Positions 1 to 10,440 of a stretch of 62,000 bases of DNA are shown here, in pieces; position 1 is the first letter of the stretch; each line of letters starts with the position of its first letter. Origin of the DNA: Adiantum capillus-veneris (lineage: Eukaryota > Streptophyta > Polypodiopsida > Polypodiales > Pteridaceae); contig CM043966.1 in the NCBI GenBank assembly GCA_014529385.2, forward strand, positions 39,864,037-39,926,036, written 5' to 3'. The notes under the pieces were generated by a model. That model was given only the letters and a program-made list of their open reading frames with translations. It was not told the DNA's origin and made no database searches. The position numbers and the translations under genes are program-made.

Positions 1-699
1 GGTGGTCCACCATGAGGTTGAGGTATGGTTATATTATTTTGTTGTGTGTTTAGATTAGGTTTTATGGTTTGTGTGTTTGGTTGTGACTTATGGTTGTGAA
101 GAACTTTAAAGAGAAAAAACGCAAAGAAAAACGCAAAAGGTAAGCCGGAGGCTGTTTGCTTGCCAGAAAGAAAAAACAAGCATTCAACCATCCAAAGTAG
201 GACTGTAGGTAGTGTAGGACATCTGATGTTGATCTAGAGCAATGTTGACATGAAAATGTGCTTGAAAACACAAAAGGCGGAATTGTGTTGATTATGGTAA
301 AAGTGCTCTAAAATGGTCGTTTGAAAGCCGATTTGAGTGCTTGTTTTTGCATTGGAGACCTTAAGGTAGGGATAAAACACAGATTTGGTCCAATCCAAAA
401 AAAAAAACTCAAAAAAAAACCCCAAAAAACAAAAATCTTAAACCAAATCTGCAATTTTCAACAAAAAAAGGTTTGACCTCAAGACCTTGTTTTGCATATG
501 CTCTAGAGCTTGTATGTGAAATTTCAAAGCATTTGCATCAGTGCTTATGCATCTAAGTGGGAATTTGCTTTTTCTGAGTGTAAGGAAGTGAACTATGAAA
601 TGCTTGAATCCAAAGGAAAAGAAGTCCAAATTGAATGAAACTTTGGGGATAAGCTTCTAAGGGCATTGGGAACCAAACTGTCCAAAAACAGAGAAAAAA

Positions 700-2070
700 T
701 AACTTTCCAGTGGCTCTCTGCCTAGTCTATCGCGATAGACTAGTGAATTGGAGATAGACTCACAATCAGGTAAAACCCCTCATACCACAGGTAAAACACA
801 TCAATACAAGGCTGCTCCCAAAAATTGAGTGTACTTGGACACCTGCTTTACCACTAAACCTCAAGTCTGGTGTTACTTCAGAGACAAATTGGGTAAAGGG
901 ACTTGACTAAATTTCCAAACCTTGTGAAACTTGGTATACATGATCTACAGAGGGTAGGGAACACATCTGTGAAGAGAAAATTTGAAAAAAATGTCATTTT
1001 AGCATACTTGGTGAGTCTATCGCGATAGACTAAGAACCCAGTGATAGAAACTGGATTTTTCAAAAACTTGTGTGGCATAGCTTGGAAAGGTGCTATCAAG
1101 GACACATGAAAATTTTGAAGTCATTTGGACATCAGAAAGTGGATCTAAGACCATTTGAGAGGATTCAGCTTGTAGAAAATACCAGATCTGGTCTAACTGA
1201 CAAAGTCAAAGTCCAAACCACTTGAAAATTGGTAGGAGGACTAAGGAGAGGTGTTGGAACACAGTGGTATAGTCAAAGTTCAAGTTTGACCTATAAAAGG
1301 GGTACTTGCTGAGTCTATCGTGATAAACTCAAAGCAGAGCCAAAGAAATTGAAATTTTCAAAACCCTCTGGAGCATAGCTTGTTTAGCCTCTCAGGAGGT
1401 TACACACAAAATTTGGTGGATTTTGGACAATTGGGAAGTCATCCTAAGTCTATTTTCTAGTAATCATATAGACTTAGAATTCTAGAGTTGGAGTTAGAGA
1501 CCTAAGAAAAACTCCAAAACAAGTGAAAATTGGTGAGAAAGGTGTACACAGCATAGGGAACACAGTGATGAAGAGAAATCTGGAAAATTTTCGAAACTGA
1601 AGAATCTGCTGAGTCTATTGCGATAAACACAAGCTTTTTCACAGAAATTGAAACTTTTGAAAAATGACCTTAGAGGCTTGTTCTACATGTTGTTGTGAGC
1701 CTATGGTTAACTTTTGAGTAAATTTGGAGCATTGGAAGTGCATCTAAGTGGATTACTTCACAAGATCAGAAAATAAACTGTTGTTTGATGCAAGTTACAA
1801 AGGAAAAGTATTCCAAATTGCTTGAAACTTAGTGAGTAGTATCTCAAGAGAAGAGGGAACTCAAATCTGTAAAAACATTTGAAAAACTGTATCCCAGTAA
1901 CACTCTGGTGAGTCTATCGCGATAGACTTAGAAATTCACTGTAGAAAAATCAAAATTCAAATCTGACTTCATATTTGGGTTCAGAAGGCCCATTATACCA
2001 TGTACACAAAGGTTTGAGTGCATTTGGACATCTGCAAGGGGTACTTGGAGAGTCTATCGCGATAGACAAC
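700..2070 (+). repeat. Leader array of palindromes with CGCG centre (copy 1 type)
   Basis: Six sites built on GTCTATCGCGATAGAC recur in the leader. Perfect copies lie at 722-743 (22 bp, the longest), 1014-1031, 1911-1928 and 2052-2067. Decayed copies lie at 1311-1330 and 1611-1630. Start-to-start spacing is about 292, 297, 300, 300 and 140 bp. The DNA between sites is also weakly repeated: each interval carries a version of a gaaa-ttggt segment followed by a gggaacacag-tgaagagaaa segment. The array is therefore a diverged ~300-bp tandem repeat in which the palindrome is the best-kept part. Isolated half-sites occur at 752-760 and about 1041-1047. Function is unknown. Confidence 0.85.
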
Positions 2071-2169
2071 TGATGAAAAAAATTTGAGAATTTTTTTTGA
2101 AACCAAGTATACCACTGGGTTTATCATTGCCTAAGGAGTGCACTCACCAATTTTGGGCTCAAACTGGCC

Positions 2170-2545
2170 ACTTGCAAAAATATCAGATAGAGCACCGTTC
2201 CAAATTACATCTCACTGTTGTGGTCATAACTTTCACATACGGACGTACTCCGATTCCAAAACTTTTTTTGTCAAAACGTAGCTTGAGAGCAGCACTACAG
2301 ATCTTAGAGTAAAATAACCGAAATGGTTGCCAACGGCATACATTTTGGTCTGTTTTGAAAAAAACGTTGTTTAAGGCCTCAAAATGCATCTGGAAGTCAG
2401 GGGTGTCTAAAACCGACAATTTGAGAGAATTGTGAGAAAACGCTCATGGTTTTGGACATAGTTTTGAATTTTCCTTGACCAAAACACTTGAACACACTGA
2501 GAGAGGTATTAATACAGCAAGCTAGATCTATTAAGCCTAGAAGTC
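2170..2545 (+). other. Conserved pre-gag block shared with copy 2
   Basis: This stretch matches 61,490-61,835 in the second copy with clear collinearity, including caaaacgtagc, gagagc, ctacagatcttagag, gccaacggcat, aaaaaacgt-gttt-aggcctcaaaat, aggggtgtctaaaa and ttttggacatag. It ends at the gag ATG in both copies. It lies between the palindrome array and the gag start and shows no reading frame of its own. Conservation here contrasts with the quite different palindromes just upstream. It could hold packaging or translation signals, which is inference. Confidence 0.8.
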
Positions 2546-5500
2546 ATGTCTACATCAGACTCAGCTTATACAAGCACATAGATTGCAGGGATAGATGAGC
2601 ACCCGCCTAGAATAGATCTTCCAAACCTACAGTACATAAAGACCAATTTTGTGGAGAGATTTTGTACGTATAACCATGAAAGTGAAGGACTATATAGGTA
2701 TATTAATGGAAATCAATTCAACCTTTACAGTTGCTTAGAGCCCTACCCAGATGAACTGACAGAATACAAGCTCTTATATGTCTATACATACGAGGTCAAC
2801 CGACAATGGACATCTTTATTTGTTGACAAGTATGGACGAGAATATAGAGTTGTAGAAAGCACAAATCCGCGAACCAAATTAGAGATGAGTGGATATTTGG
2901 TCAATGAAGGACCTCAAATACACCCACCAAACACAAGAACCTCTAAGAGAATTCCAAAGAGGAGACCACCACCTGGATTTCCTCCTAGAGCGATAACGAG
3001 AGATGAAACAATACCAGAGAGGAGTATGGTTCCATACTTTGCACCCCAAAGTATAAGACCATCTAAGCTAAGAAAATGGGTAAATAGAAAGTACAATGGC
3101 ATAGGAGACCCATACGCCCATGTCTCGGCTTTCAAGCAAGTCCTACGAGCAGAACGAGTAGAGGACTTCCACACGTAGTATGAGGGTTTTGGACTTACAT
3201 TGGAGGACAATGCACAAGCATGGTTTGAACTATTGAACCGGAGAGAGTTCACAACCATTAAGAAAATGTTGGATGAATTTGTTCAAGAATTCACCAAGAG
3301 GGGCATAAAACATAACACCCTTCCTAAGATTCAGGAATTTAAACAAGGAAAAACAGAAACATTGCGACATGCAATACTGCGTTTCAAGCAATATGTTGCT
3401 AGATGTCCTACCCAAGAGTTACCCACGCCAGAACGTCGGATCCTATGCTTCATCAGAGGGCTTAGGAATGAGAATCTCCAAAAGGACCTATACGTGAAAA
3501 GATACCAAACCTTGGAAGAGGTGACCAAAGCGGCAGTTGACCTAGTTGACAATTGCAAATTCTATGACAATGGTCAGAAGAAGATGAATGATGCGAGTGA
3601 GAAAAAGAAAACCGCTGATCTTGAGGATCAAAGAGGGAATCTAGGACAAAACCAAGTAAATGTTGAGGAGCAAATCATAGAGAATGTGATGCAACGCATC
3701 AACCACTCTGACAGAGTACCAGCCTATAGAGTTCCTCAACGACGCAGGTGCATGACATGTGGAGGGGACCATCCAACGCAACATTGTCCTGACTATAGAC
3801 CTAAGACTCCACCAGGGTTTGAGCATGTTATGTCTCAACCGCCTAAATATCATCGTATAGTGGAACAAGTGTTCTTAAGTGAAAGACCCATAGCTGGTAG
3901 AAATGCATATGTGAGTCATGAGATTCAAATAGAAATAAATGTGGTAGATCAGAGGCCACTTCAACGTCAATATCAAGTATTGCCACAACAACCAATACGT
4001 CCATGTGACAGATGTGGTAGTAGTGATCACTTGATTAAGGATTGTCCACACCATGATATCATGATAAATGTATATTGTAATGAGTGTGCAATCACACATA
4101 TGATTTTAGATTGTCCTAAGAATCCAAGAAAGAAAGGTAAAATGAAACCACATGTTACCTTTCCTTCTACTATCAAATCAGAGAAAGAACGAGCCACAAC
4201 AAAAGGAGAGATGACAACAACAACAGAGCAAGAAACAATTGCAAAAGAACAGGCGCTTAAACAACAAGAAGATGAAAGTAAGCAAGTTGCTCCAGTAAAC
4301 GTTGTCACAAGAGCACAAGCAAAAGTGCAAGAGCAGAAGCCTACAGGTGGAGAGACTAGTAAGAGTTCCAAAAGCCGTAGAAACTCTAGACGAGCAAGAA
4401 GAACTAGAATGAAAGCGAGACTAGAAAGGGAAAAAGGGGAAGAAAAGGCTGTTACAGCTGAGTTGGAAACAACTCAAGAGCAACAGAAGCAGCAAAGGGA
4501 ATGTGAAACCCTTAAACCAGCTGAAGCACCCAAGAGTGCTAGTTCAGGAGGATTTGTCCTAGTGGACAAAGTGAATGAGCCTTTAGACGCAATTTTACAG
4601 GCTTATGAGGCTAGATTGAAAAATAGACAGACCTTAGAACAAAGATGGATGACTTATCCTTATCCTGAACTAGAGAAGCACAGGCTAGAAATGAGTAAGC
4701 AGCTCATTGAAACTGCTCAAGAATTGCTAGAACCACCTCCACCAGAATTGAAGGATAGGATAGTCACCCCAGTGCACAAAGACGAGAGCATTAAAGTAGA
4801 TGAATTGCCTAGAGAAGAGGTAGATCATTGGGAAGAACCACTGCCAAGGTCGCAAGACTTGAGGGTAGTCCAAAATACAAAAGATGAATCAATGAGGGAT
4901 TTCCCACCCTATGTTCCTATAGTTGAGGATCAGTGGCCAGAGGAGTTATGGAAGGCTGTCCGAGATGCCCAAAAAAGAGAAGAGGATGCTGGACCAGCAC
5001 CATTTCCTGAAATCACATTAGATAGACCACAAATGAGTGTTGATGTGAGGTCATATTATGGTGATGTAGGATCGATAGCCTCCGAAGACAGTAGACCTGC
5101 ATCGTTAAGAACTTTGCCACAGTACATGGGAGATTTTGAGGCAAAGTCTGAGATTGTGAGAGTTCCATCACAGAGGCTAGGGGGGACAAAAGAATTGTAC
5201 ACAAAAATTTTGACTGACTTGCTATCCACGCCAGTGAAGTGCACAATTACGTTGGCAGAACTTTTGAAAATCAAACCAAGTATGTGGACGGATATAGGAA
5301 AATGCTTGGAAAAAATTGGGATCAAAAGCCCGTTAAGGTTTTTGGAAAAAGAGCTAGATGAGATCGATAAGCCTAGATCAAATGTAAGACCGGTACCTCT
5401 GAACAAAGTAGGAGAGTACTGTGAAGGAGAAGATGGTAATGCCACTTTGTCTGTCGAGTACAATGGGATTGAAACAAAAGCTATACTTGACAGCGGAGCA

Positions 5501-6670
5501 GGAATTGCCATAGCAACAAAATGAATATGGGAGAAATGGGATAGGCCCGCCTTTAGAACAACCAGAATAAAATTACAGTTAGTTGATGGGCATGTGGAAA
5601 GACCCATAGGATTGCTAGAAGCGATAGTGGTGTCTTCTTGTGGTATAGAGTATGCGCATACTTTTGCCATAGTTGACTTTGGCAAGAAAAATAACTATGA
5701 AATCATCCTTGGAAGACCATTCATGAGGCAACTCAAGATGGTACAAGATTGGGGTTATGATTATTTATACTTGAGACATGTTGAAACCACAACACGTGTA
5801 AATATGAGAAATCATAGTTACCAAGATGTAACTAGAACGCCCGTGGAAGATTTTGATTCTGCAACACAAAGTGGATCAACAGACCATCCGTGGATGGGCA
5901 AAAAGAAAGAAATCTGGATGTGCGGAGCATCGGAGTGTAGTGACTTTGGGAGAAATGAGAATGCCTTAGAGAGGGTCTTAGAAGATGATGCTTACATAAG
6001 AGAACCTTTTCAGGAAGAGGAGTTAGAACCGCTAGAGTGGACTCAGATATTGGCTACTTTGGATGTCTGTGTTAATGAGACCACACCAACAAAATTTTGC
6101 GATGAGAATGGGTATGACATAGTCCCCTACTACATGCTAAGGGTTATGGGTGAGACAGATGACGAATCTGAGTATGAGTTCGAAACAGGGTTATCAGCTA
6201 TGGGGATAACACAAAACCAGATACCTAGCCCGAATACTGGTCATATAGAAATAGGTACTCTTTGCGATCAGTGTGCAATAACACACTTGATTACAAACTG
6301 TCCAACTCGAATGCACAGTACAAAGGAGGAGCCGCAAGTCAATGAAGCAAAGTTGCAAGAAGAAGGGCTAAGATCCAAAGAAGATGCTTCAGGTCCAACA
6401 CCTACAAACGAGCAATATGAAGACTTGGAATCAATCAAAGAAGAGGTGCAGAAAGTGACAGGAATTTCAGACATTTCAACAACTGAAGTTGAGGAAGAAG
6501 AGCCTATGACTCTACAGGAACCAAATGCTGATTTTGTCTCTCCAAAAGACATATCAAAGGAAATGGTGGTCAAGCAGGTGAACTCAGAAGTGTGGACAAT
6601 GAAGAAGAAGACGACAAGGAGTCCAGGCCAAAGATTGCTCAAGTCACTCAAGAGAACACAGGCAATCTAG
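2546..6670 (+). pseudogene. Gag-protease polyprotein, decayed
   Basis: Structural protein (Gag) and aspartic protease of an LTR retrotransposon. ATG 2546 was chosen because the same start context and N-terminus (MST-DS-AYTS) recur in copy 2 at 61,836. The frame continues to about 6,590 with in-frame stops TAG 2579, TAG 3176 and TGA 5522. A retrotransposon Gag region covers roughly 3,200-3,560 (AWFELL, LRHAILRF, CFIRGLRNE). Three zinc knuckles follow: CMTCGGDHPTQHC at 3749, CDRCGSSDHLIKDC at 4004 and CNECAITHMILDC at 4076. A long charged linker leads to a retropepsin-like domain with DSGA at 5489 and ILGRPFMRQ near 5705. TGA 5522 falls just after the active site. A fourth knuckle, CDQCAITHLITNC, lies beyond the protease at 6263. 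After about 6,590 the coding frame appears to shift, so the last residues here are probably out of frame. Confidence 0.85.
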
Positions 6671-6717
6671 TACCAAAGAAGATCAACTTTTTGCTAAGTG
6701 CACAAAACGGAGTCAAG

Positions 6718-8286
6718 ATGAATTTTATGGCAGAAATTGATACAAATTCCATGACTAATGTCATGTCATAGGGCATGTGGTTACTTCTAGGTTAGCCAAA
6801 GCTTTATGATATTCAAATAAAGGTAAATCTCTCACTTGAAGTGGATGTTATAAGTATGGAGATTGCAGAAGCTACTCTCCAACTACACTCACAGAATGTC
6901 AAAGAAAAATTCTTGGTGGTAGATTCTCGACAAATGGGAACACACTTGATTTTGTCCAAGCCATGGGCACAAGTCTTTGAAAACGAGCCTGAATCTTCAA
7001 CAATGGTCATCACGACAAGCTATCAAGTAGGAACAGAGGTCAAGCCTACAACAATTCAAAGATTCTTGGCTATTAAAAAAGGCAAAGCTAAAATAAGCCC
7101 ACAGTCTCTAGCCCAGCCAATGCAAGTGCAAGACAAAGCCTCTACATCAAAAGCCAAACCATCAACAAAACAATGGAAACCTAAGCAAAAAGTCTATCAA
7201 CTAAAGTTTCCATCACCCGAAAGTCTCCAAAGGAAGTCAAAACAGGTCAACCAAGTGCTAGTATCCAAGGCACAGATTAAAGTTAATGATCCAATTTGGA
7301 TACAATCACAGGAACAACCTCAACAAGAAAAGGTAACATGATGGATCACATCAAGCGCGTCAATTATTTCACAAGGCTACAAGAAAGGAAATTCGGATGT
7401 TTGGGTCAACAAGCCCAAGATGACAGCCTAGCGATATCCATCCCATGACAACCACTCAGTCAGGATTCAACAAAGCCATCAACGTCAATCACATAACTCA
7501 ACCAAGAGAAAGGACAGGTACAAAAAGCAAAAGAGAAGGTCTTCCACTGGACAAACCATACGACAAGTTTGGGTAATGAAATCAGAATTCTACCAGACTA
7601 CCCAACAAAGTCAAGTGAAGATCACCTCCAAGCAAGTCCAAAGATTCATTCCAGTCGAGTTACTCGAAGCACAAGGATTCTATGACGGTAACTTTCAAAT
7701 CTGGTTACCTAAGGTAGTAGCTTATCAAGGAATCACCAAGGAAAAGCAAGAAACATCAAGAAATGAAGAGCAGCCACCCTCTACACCCAAGAGTACTACA
7801 ACCTATAGATGGATCCCTCGTCAATTACTACAAGAGCAAGGCTTTTACAAAAGCAACAGCCATATTTGGAAATTAAAGACAAAGTACCATCAAGTCAAAC
7901 AAGAAACAAGGCAAGTGGCAAAGAACATTACACCAGGCCCAAGAACAATGTGGGTTCCAAAATCCGCGATTGAGGCTCAACAACAAGAAAGATACACAAC
8001 TCCTTTACAGCCTCTTAACAACAAAAAGAAAGCAACAGTAAATGCGGAGGTCACAGTTTTGAAGAACACTATCTGGAAGAAGAAGACTTCATCAACCATT
8101 GCTTCAACATCAATACCTGTCTCATCAAGCGACCACAATTTGCTACCAAGGAATGAAGAGCAGATATATGCCAATGTATTGGACAACATGGCATCTCAAA
8201 CAGAAACTAACGAGAAAGGCCTAAACATCAAAAGCATATGGAATTGGATTTCAGGTCGCGATCAGGTAAGTCCAAGTCGCCATTAA
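6718..8286 (+). pseudogene. C-terminal part of the polyprotein: degenerate protease-like domain and W-[IV]-P repeat tail
   Basis: This is a different frame from gag-protease and probably the continuation after a frameshift near 6,590; the same frame upstream reads VPKKINFLLSAQNGV. Stops interrupt it at TAG 6769, TAG 6793, TGA 7339 and TAG 7429. Residues MAEIDTNSMTNVMS followed by EKFLVVDSRQMG-HLILSKPW resemble a second retropepsin with the DSG active site lost (DTN). From 7342 to about 8,000 a motif of about 25 residues recurs: WITSSASIISQGYKKGN-VW, RFIPVELLEAQGFYDGN-IW and RWIPRQLLQEQGFYKSN-IW, plus shorter relatives (RQVWVMKSEFYQ, TMWVPKSAIEAQ). I do not recognise this repeat. The C-terminal sequence is Ser/Thr/Lys-rich. 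No polymerase or integrase motif is present. Confidence 0.6.
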
Positions 8287-9490
8287 ACTTACATGGCATA
8301 AGAGTCTAGAGTCAAGCAGCTAAGCCACTAAATGAGCGAAGTGTCAGACCCAAGCTTCAAGTTAATATTTTTCTGTGGTCTATGAGTCTAGCTAATAGGT
8401 ATAAGCTCAAGCTGGATATTTGAGCATACATAAAGTCATGTCGCTCATGCTGGAAGAGGTGAGTATAAGAGTCAAAGTCCATATAATATATAAGGTGGAG
8501 AAGGCGGAGTAGTCAAAACAAAAACACTCACGCACTTGACACAGTGAGGAAGAGTGGAGAAACCTCAACAGCAAAAACCCTTCTTGTGAGTAGTGAAAGA
8601 TTTTGAAGCACTCATGCTATATGTTTTGCTCGCTACACTAACTCCATGAAGAACCCATCAATACTCTTCTCTCGCACCACATCTTGTTTAGCATGCATAA
8701 CTTTGTGCAAGCATATAGATGTCACATCATTGGGCATATGCATTAGGTACTCTTTTTTATTCCACCCATGCACTTACACAAACAAATGATGATGACCAAG
8801 CAAAAATAGGTTTTATAAGCTTTTGCTCAACATCAATGACTTTGACTTCAAGCTACTAACACTTATCCATGTATATCAAGTCCATACTAGTAGCCATATG
8901 GCCATATGTACTTTAACTCAGCATAACTCTATAACATCAGAACCTAAGTACATATAGTCTCGCATTTAATTATGACTAAAGACATTTTTTCCCACTGGTT
9001 TTTTCCCTTTAGTTTTATCCAGGTATCCAAGACCTTCATTTTGTATATACGCTATATTTACTTTTACTCTTTTATTTTTTATCACAACAAAAGCAAGAAG
9101 AACCACGATATCCCCACACTACTAATTGCAAATCTACTGACAAGTCAAAAGGGAGAGGCCAAAAAACAGCTTGACAAAGCTTCAACTCAACTTACAGGTA
9201 CGACTGCAAGATAACAACCACAGGAAAAGAAAACTAGAGCTACAATGACAACGACCTGTTGCACCAACAAGTCGATACAACCTCATGCAATTCAAGATAC
9301 AACAACCAATCGGAGGGGGAGAGTTCTAGGCTTCAGATACACTACAAGTACAACTTCAAGGCAGCTTAAATATCACGCAAAGCAACCAACTACAGAAGAG
9401 GCTGCCACAACAACTTCAATCAACACCAAGACATCAAGAACTCGTCAAGGCCAGCAACGACATAGGGTCTTGTCGAGGCCGACAAGAATT
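8287..9490 (+). other. Non-coding 3' region of copy 1
   Basis: About 1.2 kb between the polyprotein and the polypurine tract. It includes a tttttcccactggtttttcc segment near 8,985-9,005, which resembles the CACTGG-TTTT sequence often found near the 3' end of plant LTR elements (family knowledge). A first CGGAGGGGGAGAGT purine run lies at 9311-9324. Short open frames (8972-9214, 9245-9631) have no recognisable domain and I do not call them genes. Confidence 0.5.
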
Positions 9491-9503
9491 CGGAGGGGGA
9501 GAG
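9491..9503 (+). promoter_or_regulatory. Polypurine tract of copy 1
   Basis: CGGAGGGGGAGAG lies directly before TGTTGAAAGG, the likely LTR start. The same 13 bases occur 180 bp upstream at 9311-9323, so the element has two candidate plus-strand primer sites. Confidence 0.75.
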
Positions 9504-10440
9504 TGTTGAAAGGACGCCCTTTCAACAACGTTTCCATAAAGATTCCATTAAGATTCCTCAAAGATTATGTAAAGATTCCACATGAAGATGGTGATGAAGT
9601 AATGAAGATGAAGATGGATGCTGCAACATGAAGATACGAGTTCATGGACGTCATCGAATATCCCATTATTATTATTTTGAGCCATTACAGCCACTTTTGT
9701 AATGTTTACGGGAACCTCATATTTTAAATCGGCACTTGTATTTTGGACGCAGATGCTTGTATAATGAGTAAAGCCAACTCAGTTTCTTGTAATTAAGCTC
9801 TGTAGAAGCCTAGGGACAATTCAGGTCATTTGGCCGGACATTAGGTTTGGAGGCTTTGTATATAAGCTAAAACCTAAGGCTTTGTAAAAGACACATTACG
9901 TTATCTCAATTAATATACAGTCGTGGGTTCTGCAGCACACAGTAGTGAGCTTCACACACACACACCGTCGTGCACACTAATCACATTGTAGATATGAGAG
10001 TAGGAGCGTGTTAGCATCGAGGACCTCTCCGCGTCGACGCAAGCAATGCAAGCCGAGGACCACATTGCGAGCCCGCCTGCTACGAGCTATATTTGGTCGT
10101 AAGTACCTCAAACGACATCCGTTCTGAATGATCGAGTAGTCGTTAGAATCAGGGCGAGAAGCTCTTCGTGTTGATGTCTTTGTAGATCAGTTCCGGACAC
10201 TTTGAAAATTGCTGTTTTGAGTCTATCACGACAGCGATTAGAGTTCTTACAGTTATGGTTTTCAGGGTTTAGGTGTTTGGCCGTATAGGATATATGCTTG
10301 TGAGTCTTGCCCTCCGATTTCGAGTCATTCTGATATGATTTGAAACTGTTTCGAGCTTGTAGCGTTTCGTAGGATGCGTTGTCTGTTTCTTTGCTTTATG
10401 GTAGTGTTGTGGTAGGATTAGTGATTGTAGAGTGTTGTTC
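9504..10440 (+). repeat. 3' LTR of copy 1 (start clear, end not resolved)
   Basis: The LTR begins TG directly after the polypurine tract. Its first 24 bases form a hairpin: TGTTGAAAGG, four bases, then CCTTTCAACA. A TATA-like gtatataagc lies near 9,857-9,866. The LTR should end in CA, but with the 5' LTR outside the window the end cannot be placed; 10,440 is nominal. A partial leader-type motif, GAGTCTATCACGACAG, lies at 10,219-10,234. Confidence 0.55.

Larger units (their letters stand above)
1..10440 (+). mobile_element. Pol-less gag-protease LTR retrotransposon, copy 1 (5' part outside window; 3' end not resolved)
   Basis: The order seen is: long leader with palindrome array (about 700-2070), a pre-gag block (2170-2545), a decayed gag-protease reading frame (2546-6600), a C-terminal tail in another frame (to 8286), a non-coding 3' region, a polypurine tract (9491-9503) and an LTR start (9504). 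The 5' LTR is not in the window. The start at position 1 is only the window edge, and the right end is set loosely because the second LTR is not available for comparison. No reverse transcriptase, RNase H or integrase motif is visible between protease and polypurine tract, so the element must rely on enzymes made elsewhere. A second copy enters the window at about 59.4 kb in the same orientation. Confidence 0.75.

Noticed and set aside
1-24. TGGTCCACCATGAGG at position 4 as the primer binding site right after a 5' LTR
   Set aside because: Attractive because it starts TGG near the window edge, but the LTR is not visible and no tRNA match can be tested here.
700-2070. The palindrome arrays could be CRISPR-like
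   Set aside because: Spacers are ~115-300 bp, related to each other, and the sequence is plant retroelement leader. There are no cas genes and the genome is eukaryotic.
5013-5685. Minus-strand frames across the gag-protease region
   Set aside because: Antisense shadows of the plus-strand polyprotein; no domain.
2546-8286. An endogenous pararetrovirus instead of an LTR element
   Set aside because: There is a polypurine tract followed by a TG-started LTR-like end, no movement-protein motif and no RT. Gag and protease alone fit an LTR element better.
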